DNA from: an uncultured Clostridium sp.
GTDB taxonomy: Bacteria; Bacillota; Clostridia; TANB77; CAG-508
Direction: 5' to 3'
Length of the DNA: 36,060 nt
Assembly (NCBI GenBank): GCA_947653375.1
Contig: CANTHA010000004.1
Location: forward strand, 1 to 36,060
Program-made: the position numbers and the translations under genes
The notes under the pieces: model-generated
The model's input: only the letters and a program-made list of their open reading frames with translations
What the model was told of the DNA's origin: nothing
The model's database searches: none
In this document: positions 16,227 through 24,855 of the stretch, piece by piece
Layout of the letters: each line of letters begins with the position of its first letter
Position numbering within the stretch: position 1 is the stretch's first letter

Positions 16227-19200
16227 ATGAGTATAAAAATAAGAAAAATAGTATTAATTATAATAATGTCATTTAGTATATTGTCATGTTTAACTATTAA
16301 ATCAAATGCTACTAATCATAGACAAAATTATAATGTAGCATTTAAAGATACAAGTATAGGCGACAAATTTGTCCTTTCAAAGAATGAATATGATAGGGAT
16401 GGATTTACAAAATTATTTTGTATTGAACATGAAGATTCATTAAGTCGTTATTCATATCATACATACAAAGTTGTTAATAAAATTACAATTGAAGGTAGTC
16501 GTGTATCAGGAACTGCAAAAGATGGAACTTATATAAGTATTCCAGATAGCAAAATAAGTGCTAAATTAGCAGCAGCAGTACATTATGCAAGTGCAGGTTC
16601 ACAACGTAGAAATGCTGTATGGTATTATATGTATGATTGGGTAAAAGCTATTCAAAGCGAATTTAAAGGAGTTAGTACAAAATATGTAAAAGATAAAAAT
16701 GAAGGGCTTAATAGAACAATAAGAAATAGAGTTAACAATTATGTTAAAAGATTAAATAAAGAAACTACATCTGCAGATGCATATATAAAAGATAATAGTG
16801 GTACTATTGAAGTTGAAAAATCTGAAGAAAATAATACAAAATACGTTAAAATTGGTCCATATAATTTAGATTTTGAGCCTGAACTTGATAGTATAGTAGT
16901 AAAAGGAAAAAGAATAGGAAATTCAAATGAAATAACAGTAAATAATGTGAAATTTAAACAAAGTGGAAAATTAATAAGTAATGCTAGTGAGATAGATTCA
17001 GGAGTTAAATTCTATATTTTAATACCATTAAACAAAAATATTGAAGAAATAACAAGAATAGATTTAAAAACAAAACAAACTACACCAGAAAACTTAATAA
17101 AAGCATATATCACATTTCTAAAAACAGGTAATGGAAATGAAGCATGGCAAAATCTTTCTCTTATAAGAACAAAATCAGAAGGAGGAGGTAAGCCAGAAAG
17201 CAAAAGTTTAACACTTCCTAAACAAAAATTGTTAGGAAACATTATAATAAAGAAAATAGATAAAAATAATAATACAATAACACTAAATGGAGTAGGATTT
17301 AAAGTAAAAAATAATGATACAAATTTATGGATAAAAAAAGAAGCAAACGGTGTTATGAATTATGTATCTAATGAATCAGAGGCAACAGAATTTATTACAA
17401 GAAATAATGGTACAATTCCAATAAATAATGTAATTGTTGGAGACTATGAAGCTAAAGAAACAACAATGCCATATTATGGATATGAGATGGTGTATAATGA
17501 TAAAAATAAAACAGTAGTAAAAGGGTGCAAAACTTCAACAATGACAATTGAAAATGAGCAAAAATATATTAATCTAGGTGGATATGTATGGTTAGATGTA
17601 GTAGCAGGTAAAGCAGATACAAGAAATGATTTATATGATAATGGAGAGACAAGAGTAAGTGGTGTAGAAGTACATTTAATGGAAGGAACAACTATTTTAA
17701 AAACAGCATATACAGATAGTAATGGTTCATATCAATTTAATGAAGTATTAACAGAAAATTTAGGTAAATATCATATAGAATTTATATATAATGGACTAAC
17801 ATATACAAATGTAATTCCACATATAGATGTATCTAATGGATCAAAAGCAGCTGAAAATGCAACTACAAGAACAAACTTTAATAAACAATTTAATGTAATA
17901 GAAAATGCTGGATCACAAACTACTGGAGTTGCAAAGGATACTTCAGATAAAACAACATATAATTTAAATTACAACATAGCTGATCATAAAGCAACCCTAA
18001 ATGATAGATATACAATAAATCAATTTACAATAAATAATGCCAATACAAATGAAACCGGATATTCTATTTTAAATGAATATAATACTCTAAAAGCTAATGG
18101 TACAATAATTGATAGAATTGATAATATAAATTTAGGTTTATATGAAAGAGAACAACCAGATTTAGCAATAGTAAAAGATGTACAAAATGTAAAACTTTCA
18201 ATTAATGGAAAAGAACATATATATGAATATGCACAAAGATTTAATCATCCAGATGCATATGAATATAATGGCGATACAGATATGTTTAATGTAGGTGTAA
18301 AATGGAAATCAGGATATGCATCACAAACATATTCAAGAGCTATTTATAAATCAGATTATACATGTACAGCTATAGAAAATACTGACAGAGAGTTAAAAGT
18401 TTATATAACTTACAAAATAGGAATTAAAAATGAATCTACTAGTGTAACTGCAAAAGTTAATGATATAGTTGACTATTATAGTTCAACATATGAATTTGAC
18501 AGTTCAAAAGATAGTTTAGTAGGTGCATATGATGACTATAGAGATGGAAATGTAGCAGGAAATAGACTTAATGTAAAAAAATCAAATGGTAGCAATGGTT
18601 ATGATAAAGCTATAATTGATACAAATTTATCTATAGATGCACAACATCAAGAAAATGTATATTTAGTATTCAAATTAGATAAAGATGATGTATTACATAT
18701 ATTAGGTGATGAGGAATCTAATACAACAGCAACTAATGAATTGCTATATAATACAGCAGAAATAAATTCATATTCTATTTATAAAGATGGAAATCCATAT
18801 GCAGGTATAGATAAAGACTCAGCACCAGGAAATATGACATTAGGAAATGAAGATACATATGAAGATGACACAGACAGAGCACCAGGATTTAAATTAGAAG
18901 CTGCAGATGCAAGAGAAATGACAGGTACAGTATTTTATGATGAAACATCAGGTAAATTGTTAACAGGGCAAGTAAGACAGGGAGATAGTATATTTAATGA
19001 CAATGAAAAAGGAATTAGCAGAGTAAATATAAAACTTATAGAAACTTCAGGAACAGGAGTAGTATATTATTATAATAATGAAACTAACAGTTTCACAGAT
19101 GAAAATGGAAACTTCAGATTTACAGGATTTATACCAGGAGATTATGAAGTTCAGTATGAATGGGGAGGTCAAACAGTTAATGGCAGAGTAATAAATGTAC

Positions 19201-20393
19201 AAGACTATAAAGGAACTGTTTATGATAAGACTAGAGATACTGAAAACAAATCAAACAAAGATTGGTATAAAGGAACAGGTAAAAATGATCCAAATACAAG
19301 ATATTCAGATGCAATAGATGATTATAAGACTAGACAAGAAATTGATGAGGAAATTAAAGAAGTTAAAAATGATAGTGTAACAACTAAAGAGAAAATGATT
19401 TCTACTACACATACAATGGGAATTGGAGTAGAATATCAAACTACATTTTCAGCATCATCAGGAGACAAATATATATATCAGATTAAGAATATTGATTTTG
19501 GTATTGTTGAAAGAGCAAGACAAAACATTAATGTAACAAAACGAGTAGAAAGTATGAGAATAGTACTTCGTAATGGTCAAGTAATAACAGATGTTACTTT
19601 TGATGAAAATGGAAATATTAACGGACAAAAAGATCATATGGTGTACTTACCACCAGATATGAAAACATTACCAGATGATCAAAATATTAAAACATCAAGA
19701 GGTACTATAAAAGTAGAACTTGATAATGAATTATTACAAGGTGCAAGAGCAGAAATAGGATATGCAATTGAATTTAATAATAATAGTGAACTAGATTACT
19801 TAACAGAGCAATTCTATAAATTTGGTGAACAAGGAGGAGAATCTGTAAAGATTGGATTACCTACAGTAATAGATTACCTAGATAGTGATTGGTCATTTGA
19901 AACAGACAAAAATGGTGATAACTGGAAAATGATAACATTAGAAGAATTGAAATTAGATAATAGTATAGTAATTAGCGATAATGTAACATCAAATAAAGAT
20001 GAAAATGCTGATGAAGATATTAATAGTAGGATAATTTTAAAAACTGATAAGTTATCAGAAAAAATAGCACCAAATACAAAAAATAAAGTAATGTTAAATG
20101 TGTCTAAAATATTAACTTCAACAGAAGATATAACATTAGATAATGAAACAGAAACGATACAGGTATCAAAGACAGGAGGTTCTAAAATACCAACTATACC
20201 AGGCAACTATAAACCTGGAACTATGGAATTAGAAACAGATGGTTCTGTGGCAGAAACATTAATTATAACACCAAGCACAGGTGGTAACCTAGCATTTGTA
20301 TTACCAGTAGTAATTGGAATAGTTGCATTAGTAATACTAGGTTCAGGAATATTTATAATAAAGAAAAAAGTTATTGACATTGATAAAAAGTAA
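16227..20393 (+). CDS. Giant surface protein with thioester-like head and SdrD B-type domains (1388 aa)
   Basis: After a signal peptide (about 1-28), residues about 35-150 resemble Gram-positive thioester adhesin heads: Cys65 (FCIEHEDSL) and a NAVWYYMYDW motif at about 132-141, in the place of the family's TQxA-[IV]-W. The Gln expected to form the thioester is replaced by Arg in that alignment, so the bond may be absent. SdrD B-type/CnaB-like domains follow at about 451-540 (GGYVWLDVVAG) and 898-990 (MTGTVFYDETSG). DUF11-like segments have NTAEI and SAPGN motifs. The C-terminus has TPSTGG, a membrane helix (about 1355-1378) and a basic tail, close to a sortase signal. The binding site is AAAGGAGGG; it shares a transcript with the upstream gene. 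The head assignment is tentative. Confidence 0.82.
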   Translation: MSIKIRKIVLIIIMSFSILSCLTIKSNATNHRQNYNVAFKDTSIGDKFVLSKNEYDRDGFTKLFCIEHEDSLSRYSYHTYKVVNKITIEGSRVSGTAKDGTYISIPDSKISAKLAAAVHYASAGSQRRNAVWYYMYDWVKAIQSEFKGVSTKYVKDKNEGLNRTIRNRVNNYVKRLNKETTSADAYIKDNSGTIEVEKSEENNTKYVKIGPYNLDFEPELDSIVVKGKRIGNSNEITVNNVKFKQSGKLISNASEIDSGVKFYILIPLNKNIEEITRIDLKTKQTTPENLIKAYITFLKTGNGNEAWQNLSLIRTKSEGGGKPESKSLTLPKQKLLGNIIIKKIDKNNNTITLNGVGFKVKNNDTNLWIKKEANGVMNYVSNESEATEFITRNNGTIPINNVIVGDYEAKETTMPYYGYEMVYNDKNKTVVKGCKTSTMTIENEQKYINLGGYVWLDVVAGKADTRNDLYDNGETRVSGVEVHLMEGTTILKTAYTDSNGSYQFNEVLTENLGKYHIEFIYNGLTYTNVIPHIDVSNGSKAAENATTRTNFNKQFNVIENAGSQTTGVAKDTSDKTTYNLNYNIADHKATLNDRYTINQFTINNANTNETGYSILNEYNTLKANGTIIDRIDNINLGLYEREQPDLAIVKDVQNVKLSINGKEHIYEYAQRFNHPDAYEYNGDTDMFNVGVKWKSGYASQTYSRAIYKSDYTCTAIENTDRELKVYITYKIGIKNESTSVTAKVNDIVDYYSSTYEFDSSKDSLVGAYDDYRDGNVAGNRLNVKKSNGSNGYDKAIIDTNLSIDAQHQENVYLVFKLDKDDVLHILGDEESNTTATNELLYNTAEINSYSIYKDGNPYAGIDKDSAPGNMTLGNEDTYEDDTDRAPGFKLEAADAREMTGTVFYDETSGKLLTGQVRQGDSIFNDNEKGISRVNIKLIETSGTGVVYYYNNETNSFTDENGNFRFTGFIPGDYEVQYEWGGQTVNGRVINVQDYKGTVYDKTRDTENKSNKDWYKGTGKNDPNTRYSDAIDDYKTRQEIDEEIKEVKNDSVTTKEKMISTTHTMGIGVEYQTTFSASSGDKYIYQIKNIDFGIVERARQNINVTKRVESMRIVLRNGQVITDVTFDENGNINGQKDHMVYLPPDMKTLPDDQNIKTSRGTIKVELDNELLQGARAEIGYAIEFNNNSELDYLTEQFYKFGEQGGESVKIGLPTVIDYLDSDWSFETDKNGDNWKMITLEELKLDNSIVISDNVTSNKDENADEDINSRIILKTDKLSEKIAPNTKNKVMLNVSKILTSTEDITLDNETETIQVSKTGGSKIPTIPGNYKPGTMELETDGSVAETLIITPSTGGNLAFVLPVVIGIVALVILGSGIFIIKKKVIDIDKK

Positions 20394-20416
20394 ATAAAAC
20401 TAATTCTTTATATGAT

Positions 20417-20449
20417 AAAATAGCATCTCATTTTGAGATGCTATTTTTT
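20417..20449 (+). terminator. Intrinsic terminator of the surface-protein operon
   Basis: A perfect 14-bp stem (20417-20430 with 20434-20447) has a TTT loop and a T-run extending to 20449, 24 bp after the stop at 20393. Confidence 0.9.
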
Positions 20450-20456
20450 ATACAAA

Positions 20457-20485
20457 TTGCAAATAAATTAAATATATAGTAAAAT
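20457..20485 (+). promoter_or_regulatory. Promoter of the YnbB-type gene
   Basis: TTGCAA (20457-20462) and TAAAAT (20480-20485) have a 17-bp spacer, 52 bp upstream of the ATG and just after the preceding terminator. Confidence 0.5.
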
Positions 20486-20537
20486 ATGTACTAAGTAACA
20501 AAATACTTATTGATATATAAATGAAAAGAGGAATAAT

Positions 20538-21779
20538 ATGGATAAGCAAATAAAAGAAAAGACGAAAAATGTCGAAAATGGGTTAAAAGTAATATTTAAA
20601 AAAATAGAAGATATATGTGAAAAAAATAGTGAAAAAGTATTACAAGCTTTTCAAGAGTGTAATTTACAGGAAGTACATTTGAATTCTTCTACAGGATATG
20701 GAATAGATGAAGCAGGAAGAAATAAAATAGAAGAAATATATGCAAAGATATTTAAAGCAGAAGATAGTTTAGTAAGAACACAATTAATATCAGGAACACA
20801 TGCATTAGCAGTTACACTATTTGCATTATTAAGACCTAATGATACAATGTTAAGCATAACAGGACAGCCATATGATACACTTCAGACAGTAATAGGAACA
20901 GGTAAAGAAGTAAGTAATAGTTCGCTAAAATCTTTTAATATAAATTATGAGCAAATAGAATTGAAAAATAATGATTTTGATATAGAAAAGATTAAAGAGA
21001 GACTAAAAGGTAATGATATAAAATTAGTAGAGATCCAAAGATCAAGAGGATATTCAACTAGAAAAAGTCTAACAATAGAAAAGATAGAAAAAGTTATTAC
21101 GGAAATAAGAAAAGTAAATAAAGAAGTAATAATTATGGTAGATAATTGTTATGGAGAATTTGTCCAAGACAGAGAACCTATAGAAATAGGAGCAGATATA
21201 GCAGTAGGGTCACTTATGAAAAATTTAGGTGCAGGAATTGCAACATCAGGTGCATATATAGTAGGAAGAAGAGACTTGATACAACTATGTGCTGAGAGAT
21301 TAACATCTCCAGGAATAGGAAAAGAAATAGGACCATCGTTAAATCAAAATCCACTGCTATTAAAAGGTCTGTTTTTTGCACCAAATGTAGTTGCAAATAG
21401 TGTAAAAACTGCAGTGTTTGCAAGTAAATTACTTGAAGATTTAGGATATAAAGTTGAACCAAAATATGATGAAATAAGAGCAGATATAGTTCAAACTATT
21501 GAATTAGGTTCAGAAGAAAAATTAGTAAAGTTTTGTCAGGGAATTCAAAAAGGGTCACCAATAGATTCAAATGTAATTCCATTTCCAAGTGATATGGGAG
21601 GGTATGAAGATAAAGTAATTATGGCAGCTGGGACATTTACTCAAGGATCAACAATTGAATTAAGTTGTGATGGTCCAATTAGAGAACCATATATTGCATA
21701 TATGCAAGGTGGACTTACTTATGAATATGGAAAATTAGGAATATTAAAAGCAATAGAAGAAATGCAAAAATCGTTATAA
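20538..21779 (+). CDS. Methionine-gamma-lyase-like PLP enzyme (YnbB / 'aluminium resistance' family)
   Basis: A 413-residue fold-type I PLP enzyme of the family named Met_gamma_lyase or YnbB. The cofactor site shows TQLISGTHALAVTLFAL (about 80-96), MVDNCYGEF near 200 and the Schiff-base lysine K228 in GSLMKNLGAG. The C-terminal RADIVQTIEL and SCDGPIREPYIAYMQGGL segments are typical. The family is conserved in Firmicutes next to glnR or miaA/hfq. Its true substrate is not firmly known, although a sulfur-amino-acid lyase is often proposed. The next gene begins 16 bp downstream, so the two are likely cotranscribed. Confidence 0.88.
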   Translation: MDKQIKEKTKNVENGLKVIFKKIEDICEKNSEKVLQAFQECNLQEVHLNSSTGYGIDEAGRNKIEEIYAKIFKAEDSLVRTQLISGTHALAVTLFALLRPNDTMLSITGQPYDTLQTVIGTGKEVSNSSLKSFNINYEQIELKNNDFDIEKIKERLKGNDIKLVEIQRSRGYSTRKSLTIEKIEKVITEIRKVNKEVIIMVDNCYGEFVQDREPIEIGADIAVGSLMKNLGAGIATSGAYIVGRRDLIQLCAERLTSPGIGKEIGPSLNQNPLLLKGLFFAPNVVANSVKTAVFASKLLEDLGYKVEPKYDEIRADIVQTIELGSEEKLVKFCQGIQKGSPIDSNVIPFPSDMGGYEDKVIMAAGTFTQGSTIELSCDGPIREPYIAYMQGGLTYEYGKLGILKAIEEMQKSL

Positions 21780-21794
21780 AAAGAGAGGATTTAG

Positions 21795-23054
21795 ATGAAA
21801 GTAATAGTAATTGGTGGTGGACCTGCTGGAATGATGGCAGCCATAACCTCTGCACAAAATGGTAATAATGTAATTTTATATGAGAAAATGCAATCATTAG
21901 GAAGAAAATTATTAATAACAGGAAAAGGAAGATGTAATATTACATCTTCTTTAGCAAATGATAAATTAATAGAAAATGTTCCTGGAAATGGTAGATTTTT
22001 ATATAGTTGTTTTCAAAATTATACAAACCAAGATATAATTAAATTTTTAGAAGAAGAGGGTTTAGAAGTAAAAGAGGAAAGGGGAAATAGGATATTTCCT
22101 GTAACAGATAAATCTTTAGATGTACTTAAATGTTTTACAAATAAATTAAAAAAGTATAATGTACACATACAATATAATTCAAAAATAGAAAAAATATTGA
22201 CTAGAAAAAGTAAGGAAGGTATTGAGGTAGAAGGAGTAAAAGTTAATGTAAAAACTGTATATGCAGACAAAATTATACTTGCAACAGGTGGGAAAAGCTA
22301 TCCATTAACAGGTTCTACTGGAGATGGATATAAAATTGCAAGAGACATTGGACATACAGTTACACAAATAAAACCTTCATTAGTACCATTGGAAATATAT
22401 GAAAAACAACTATGTAATGAATTACAGGGACTTAGTATAAAAAATATATCTATTAAATGTATAGATGAAAGTATAAATAAAGTTATATATAATGAATTTG
22501 GGGAGATGTTATTTACACATTTTGGTGTATCAGGACCAATTATTTTAAGTTGTTCATCACATTTAGTTAGATATAAAAATATAGAAGAAAAAATGAAAAA
22601 TAAAGATTTAAAAATTATAATTGATTTTAAACCAGCACTTTCAATAGAAAAACTAAATGAAAGAATAAATAGAGATTTTCAAGAATTTAAAAATAAGGAG
22701 TTTAAGAATAGCCTAAACAAGTTGCTTCCACGTAAATTAATTAATACAGTGATAAGAAAAAGTGGAATTAACCCAAGCAAAAAGGTAAATGAGATTAAAA
22801 AGGAAGAAAGAAAGAAAATTGCGGAATTATTAAAAAATTTTGAGTTGGAAGTTAAAAAATTTAGACCAATAGATGAAGCAATTATTACAAGTGGTGGAAT
22901 TTCTATAAAAGAAATAAATCCGAAAACAATGGAGTCAAAGTTAGTATCAGGTTTATATTTTGCAGGAGAAATAATAGATGTAGATGCGTATACAGGCGGA
23001 TTTAATTTGCAAATTGCATATTCAACAGGATTCGTTGCAGGAAATCTAAATTAA
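21795..23054 (+). CDS. HI0933/BaiN-family FAD-dependent oxidoreductase
   Basis: This 419-residue flavoprotein starts with a Rossmann FAD motif (VIVIGGGPAGMMAA, with GGGPAG at residues 7-12), followed by the family signature KLLITGKGRCNIT (about 37-49). An inserted middle domain is followed by the C-terminal FAD-binding block (GLYFAGEIIDVDAYTGGFNLQIAYSTG, about 389-415). The family (HI0933, YhiN, BaiN-like) includes members implicated in bile-acid metabolism in other clostridia, but most are of unknown substrate; I would not assign bile-acid activity here. The GAGAGG binding site lies 6 nt before the ATG. Confidence 0.88.
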   Translation: MKVIVIGGGPAGMMAAITSAQNGNNVILYEKMQSLGRKLLITGKGRCNITSSLANDKLIENVPGNGRFLYSCFQNYTNQDIIKFLEEEGLEVKEERGNRIFPVTDKSLDVLKCFTNKLKKYNVHIQYNSKIEKILTRKSKEGIEVEGVKVNVKTVYADKIILATGGKSYPLTGSTGDGYKIARDIGHTVTQIKPSLVPLEIYEKQLCNELQGLSIKNISIKCIDESINKVIYNEFGEMLFTHFGVSGPIILSCSSHLVRYKNIEEKMKNKDLKIIIDFKPALSIEKLNERINRDFQEFKNKEFKNSLNKLLPRKLINTVIRKSGINPSKKVNEIKKEERKKIAELLKNFELEVKKFRPIDEAIITSGGISIKEINPKTMESKLVSGLYFAGEIIDVDAYTGGFNLQIAYSTGFVAGNLN

Positions 23055-23147
23055 TAATTATTATTGAAGTGCAATATAGAATATTAATTATAAATATTTT
23101 ATAGTTTTACTTATTATAAATGTAATTATAATAAAGAAAGGAAAGAA

Positions 23148-23786
23148 ATGGAAGAATTTTATACAATTATTGAAAATGTTCAAACGGAAATTGTAGAAAA
23201 AAAGTCAAAATTTTTATGTAGTTTATTTTATGTAGAAAATATACAACAAGCAAATGAATATATACAAAAAGTAAGAAAAAAATATTTTGATGCAAAACAT
23301 CATTGTATTGCATATAGAATTATTGAAGATAACAAAATTATAGAGAAATGTAGTGACGATGGAGAACCTTCAGGCACAGCTGGAGCACCTATTATGAATA
23401 TTTTAAAAAAACAACAGTTATTAAATGTATTAGTAGTTGTGACTAGATATTTTGGAGGTATATTATTAGGTACAGGTGGGTTAGTTAGAGCATATTCTGA
23501 TAGCACAATAATGGCTATAAACTCTGCAGAAATGTTACAAAAAGTTTTAGGTCAAGATATAGAAGTTAGTTTGGATTATCCATTTTTAGAGAATTTTAAG
23601 TATTATTGTAAAAAAAATGGTATAAATATAACAAAAATAAATTATGCAGAAGAAATTGTTTGTAGAATAGAAGTAGATTTAAATGTAAAACAAAGATTAA
23701 TTAATGATTTTAATGGAAAAAAAATTAATTTAAAATATATAAGGGAGTTATCTATAAAATATATTTCGAAAAGTATACCAAAATAA
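23148..23786 (+). CDS. YigZ/IMPACT family protein
   Basis: This 212-residue protein is of the expected length. The N-terminal UPF0029/IMPACT domain shows KSKFLCSLFYV, then AKHHCIAYRI, DDGEPSGTAGAPIM and VVVTRYFGGILLGTGGLVRAYSD (about 98-120), all hallmarks of the family. The C-terminal part is the small ferredoxin-like DUF1949 domain. Homologues are implicated in ribosome-linked stress responses in eukaryotes and are of unclear role in bacteria. It lies between the flavoprotein and spo0A with a 93-bp gap upstream that holds no clear signal beyond the AAGGAAAG binding site. Confidence 0.9.
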   Translation: MEEFYTIIENVQTEIVEKKSKFLCSLFYVENIQQANEYIQKVRKKYFDAKHHCIAYRIIEDNKIIEKCSDDGEPSGTAGAPIMNILKKQQLLNVLVVVTRYFGGILLGTGGLVRAYSDSTIMAINSAEMLQKVLGQDIEVSLDYPFLENFKYYCKKNGINITKINYAEEIVCRIEVDLNVKQRLINDFNGKKINLKYIRELSIKYISKSIPK

Positions 23787-23825
23787 AACTTTTATAAAAT
23801 ATTTGGCACATATTTCAATATATTA

Positions 23826-23854
23826 TTGCGAAACCTCGAATAAGATAATATAAT
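23826..23854 (+). promoter_or_regulatory. spo0A promoter with possible 0A box
   Basis: TTGCGA (23826-23831) and TATAAT (23849-23854) are 17 bp apart. The -35 lies within TTGCGAA, a 6-of-7 match to the Spo0A box core TGNCGAA, and a second, weaker CGAA-containing site follows at about 23834-23840. This suggests autoregulation, which is known for spo0A in other species. The match is short. Confidence 0.45.
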
Positions 23855-23903
23855 ACACATTGTAAAATTTTTACAGTATATATTATATTTTTAGGAGGTA
23901 ATT

Positions 23904-24722
23904 ATGAAAGAAAAGATTTCTGTAGTTATTGCAGATGATAATCAACAATTTAGTCACACATTGTCAAAACTTATAAATAAACAAGAGGATATGGAAGTTA
24001 TAGGAATAGCCAAAGATGGTAATGAAGCAATAGATATAGTATCAAAAAAAGAACCAGATATTTTATTATTAGATGTTATCATGCCACATTTAGATGGTTT
24101 GGGAGTACTTGAAAGTATGAATATCATAAAAACTAATAAAAAACCAGTTTGTATAATGTTATCAGCTGTTGGACAAGACAAAATAACACAAAAAGCTGTA
24201 TCTTTAGGAGCAGAATATTATTTAGTAAAGCCTTTTGATATAGATGTATTAATTAAAAGAATAAGAGATATTAAGTTTTTTAAACCAACTCAAAATATTA
24301 ATAGCTTTATAAATAAAGATTCTAAACAACAATATATAGATTTGCCTAAAGATAAGGCAAAAAGAGAAGAAAATTTAGAAGCTTTAGTTACAAATATAAT
24401 TCATGAAGTTGGAGTACCAGCACATATTAAAGGATATCAATATTTACGAGAAGCAATTATGATGGTTGTTAATGATATTGAGGTGATTAATCAAATAACT
24501 AAAAGTTTATACCCTCAAATAGCATATAAATTTAATACTACTCCAAGTAGAGTAGAAAGAGCAATAAGACATGCAATTGAAGTAGCATGGGGAAGAGGTC
24601 AACAAGAAGCAGTTGAGAGAATTTTTGGTTATACAATTTCTGCATCTAAAGGTAAGCCTACAAATTCTGAATTTATAGCAATGATTGCTGATAAATTAAG
24701 GTTAGAGTTGAAAAGTGCATAA
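23904..24722 (+). CDS. spo0A: Sporulation master regulator Spo0A
   Basis: A 272-residue two-domain response regulator. The receiver domain has the acidic pair D11/D12, the phosphorylation site D57 ([13 protein letters not shown]) and the conserved K109 (LVKPFD). After a linker, the C-terminal Spo0A domain (about 160-270) has [21 protein letters not shown] and the recognition helix region [20 protein letters not shown]. It commits the cell to sporulation when phosphorylated. spoIVB, a common upstream neighbour, is not present here; yigZ takes that place. The ribosome binding site is AGGAGG. It ends against a long hairpin shared with the convergent M6 gene. Confidence 0.97.
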   Translation: MKEKISVVIADDNQQFSHTLSKLINKQEDMEVIGIAKDGNEAIDIVSKKEPDILLLDVIMPHLDGLGVLESMNIIKTNKKPVCIMLSAVGQDKITQKAVSLGAEYYLVKPFDIDVLIKRIRDIKFFKPTQNINSFINKDSKQQYIDLPKDKAKREENLEALVTNIIHEVGVPAHIKGYQYLREAIMMVVNDIEVINQITKSLYPQIAYKFNTTPSRVERAIRHAIEVAWGRGQQEAVERIFGYTISASKGKPTNSEFIAMIADKLRLELKSA

Positions 24723-24755
24723 AAATTATAAGATATTTAAAAAGACTAAAAAAGA

Positions 24756-24837
24756 AGTATATAATAAAAGTAATTTTAGAAAATATAAATTATTTTAAGT
24801 TTTTAATTTATTTTCAAATTACTTTTATTATATACTT
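24756..24837. terminator. Long bidirectional hairpin between spo0A and the M6 protease gene
   Basis: A perfect 22-bp stem (24756-24777 with 24816-24837) encloses a smaller AT stem. T-runs and A-runs on both flanks make it usable by both convergent transcripts. Confidence 0.75.
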
Positions 24838-24855
24838 TTATAATTTTAAGTAAAA

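Noticed and set aside
21214-21462. 82-aa minus-strand ORF in the YnbB-type gene
   Set aside because: Antisense to highly conserved PLP-site sequence; no binding site.
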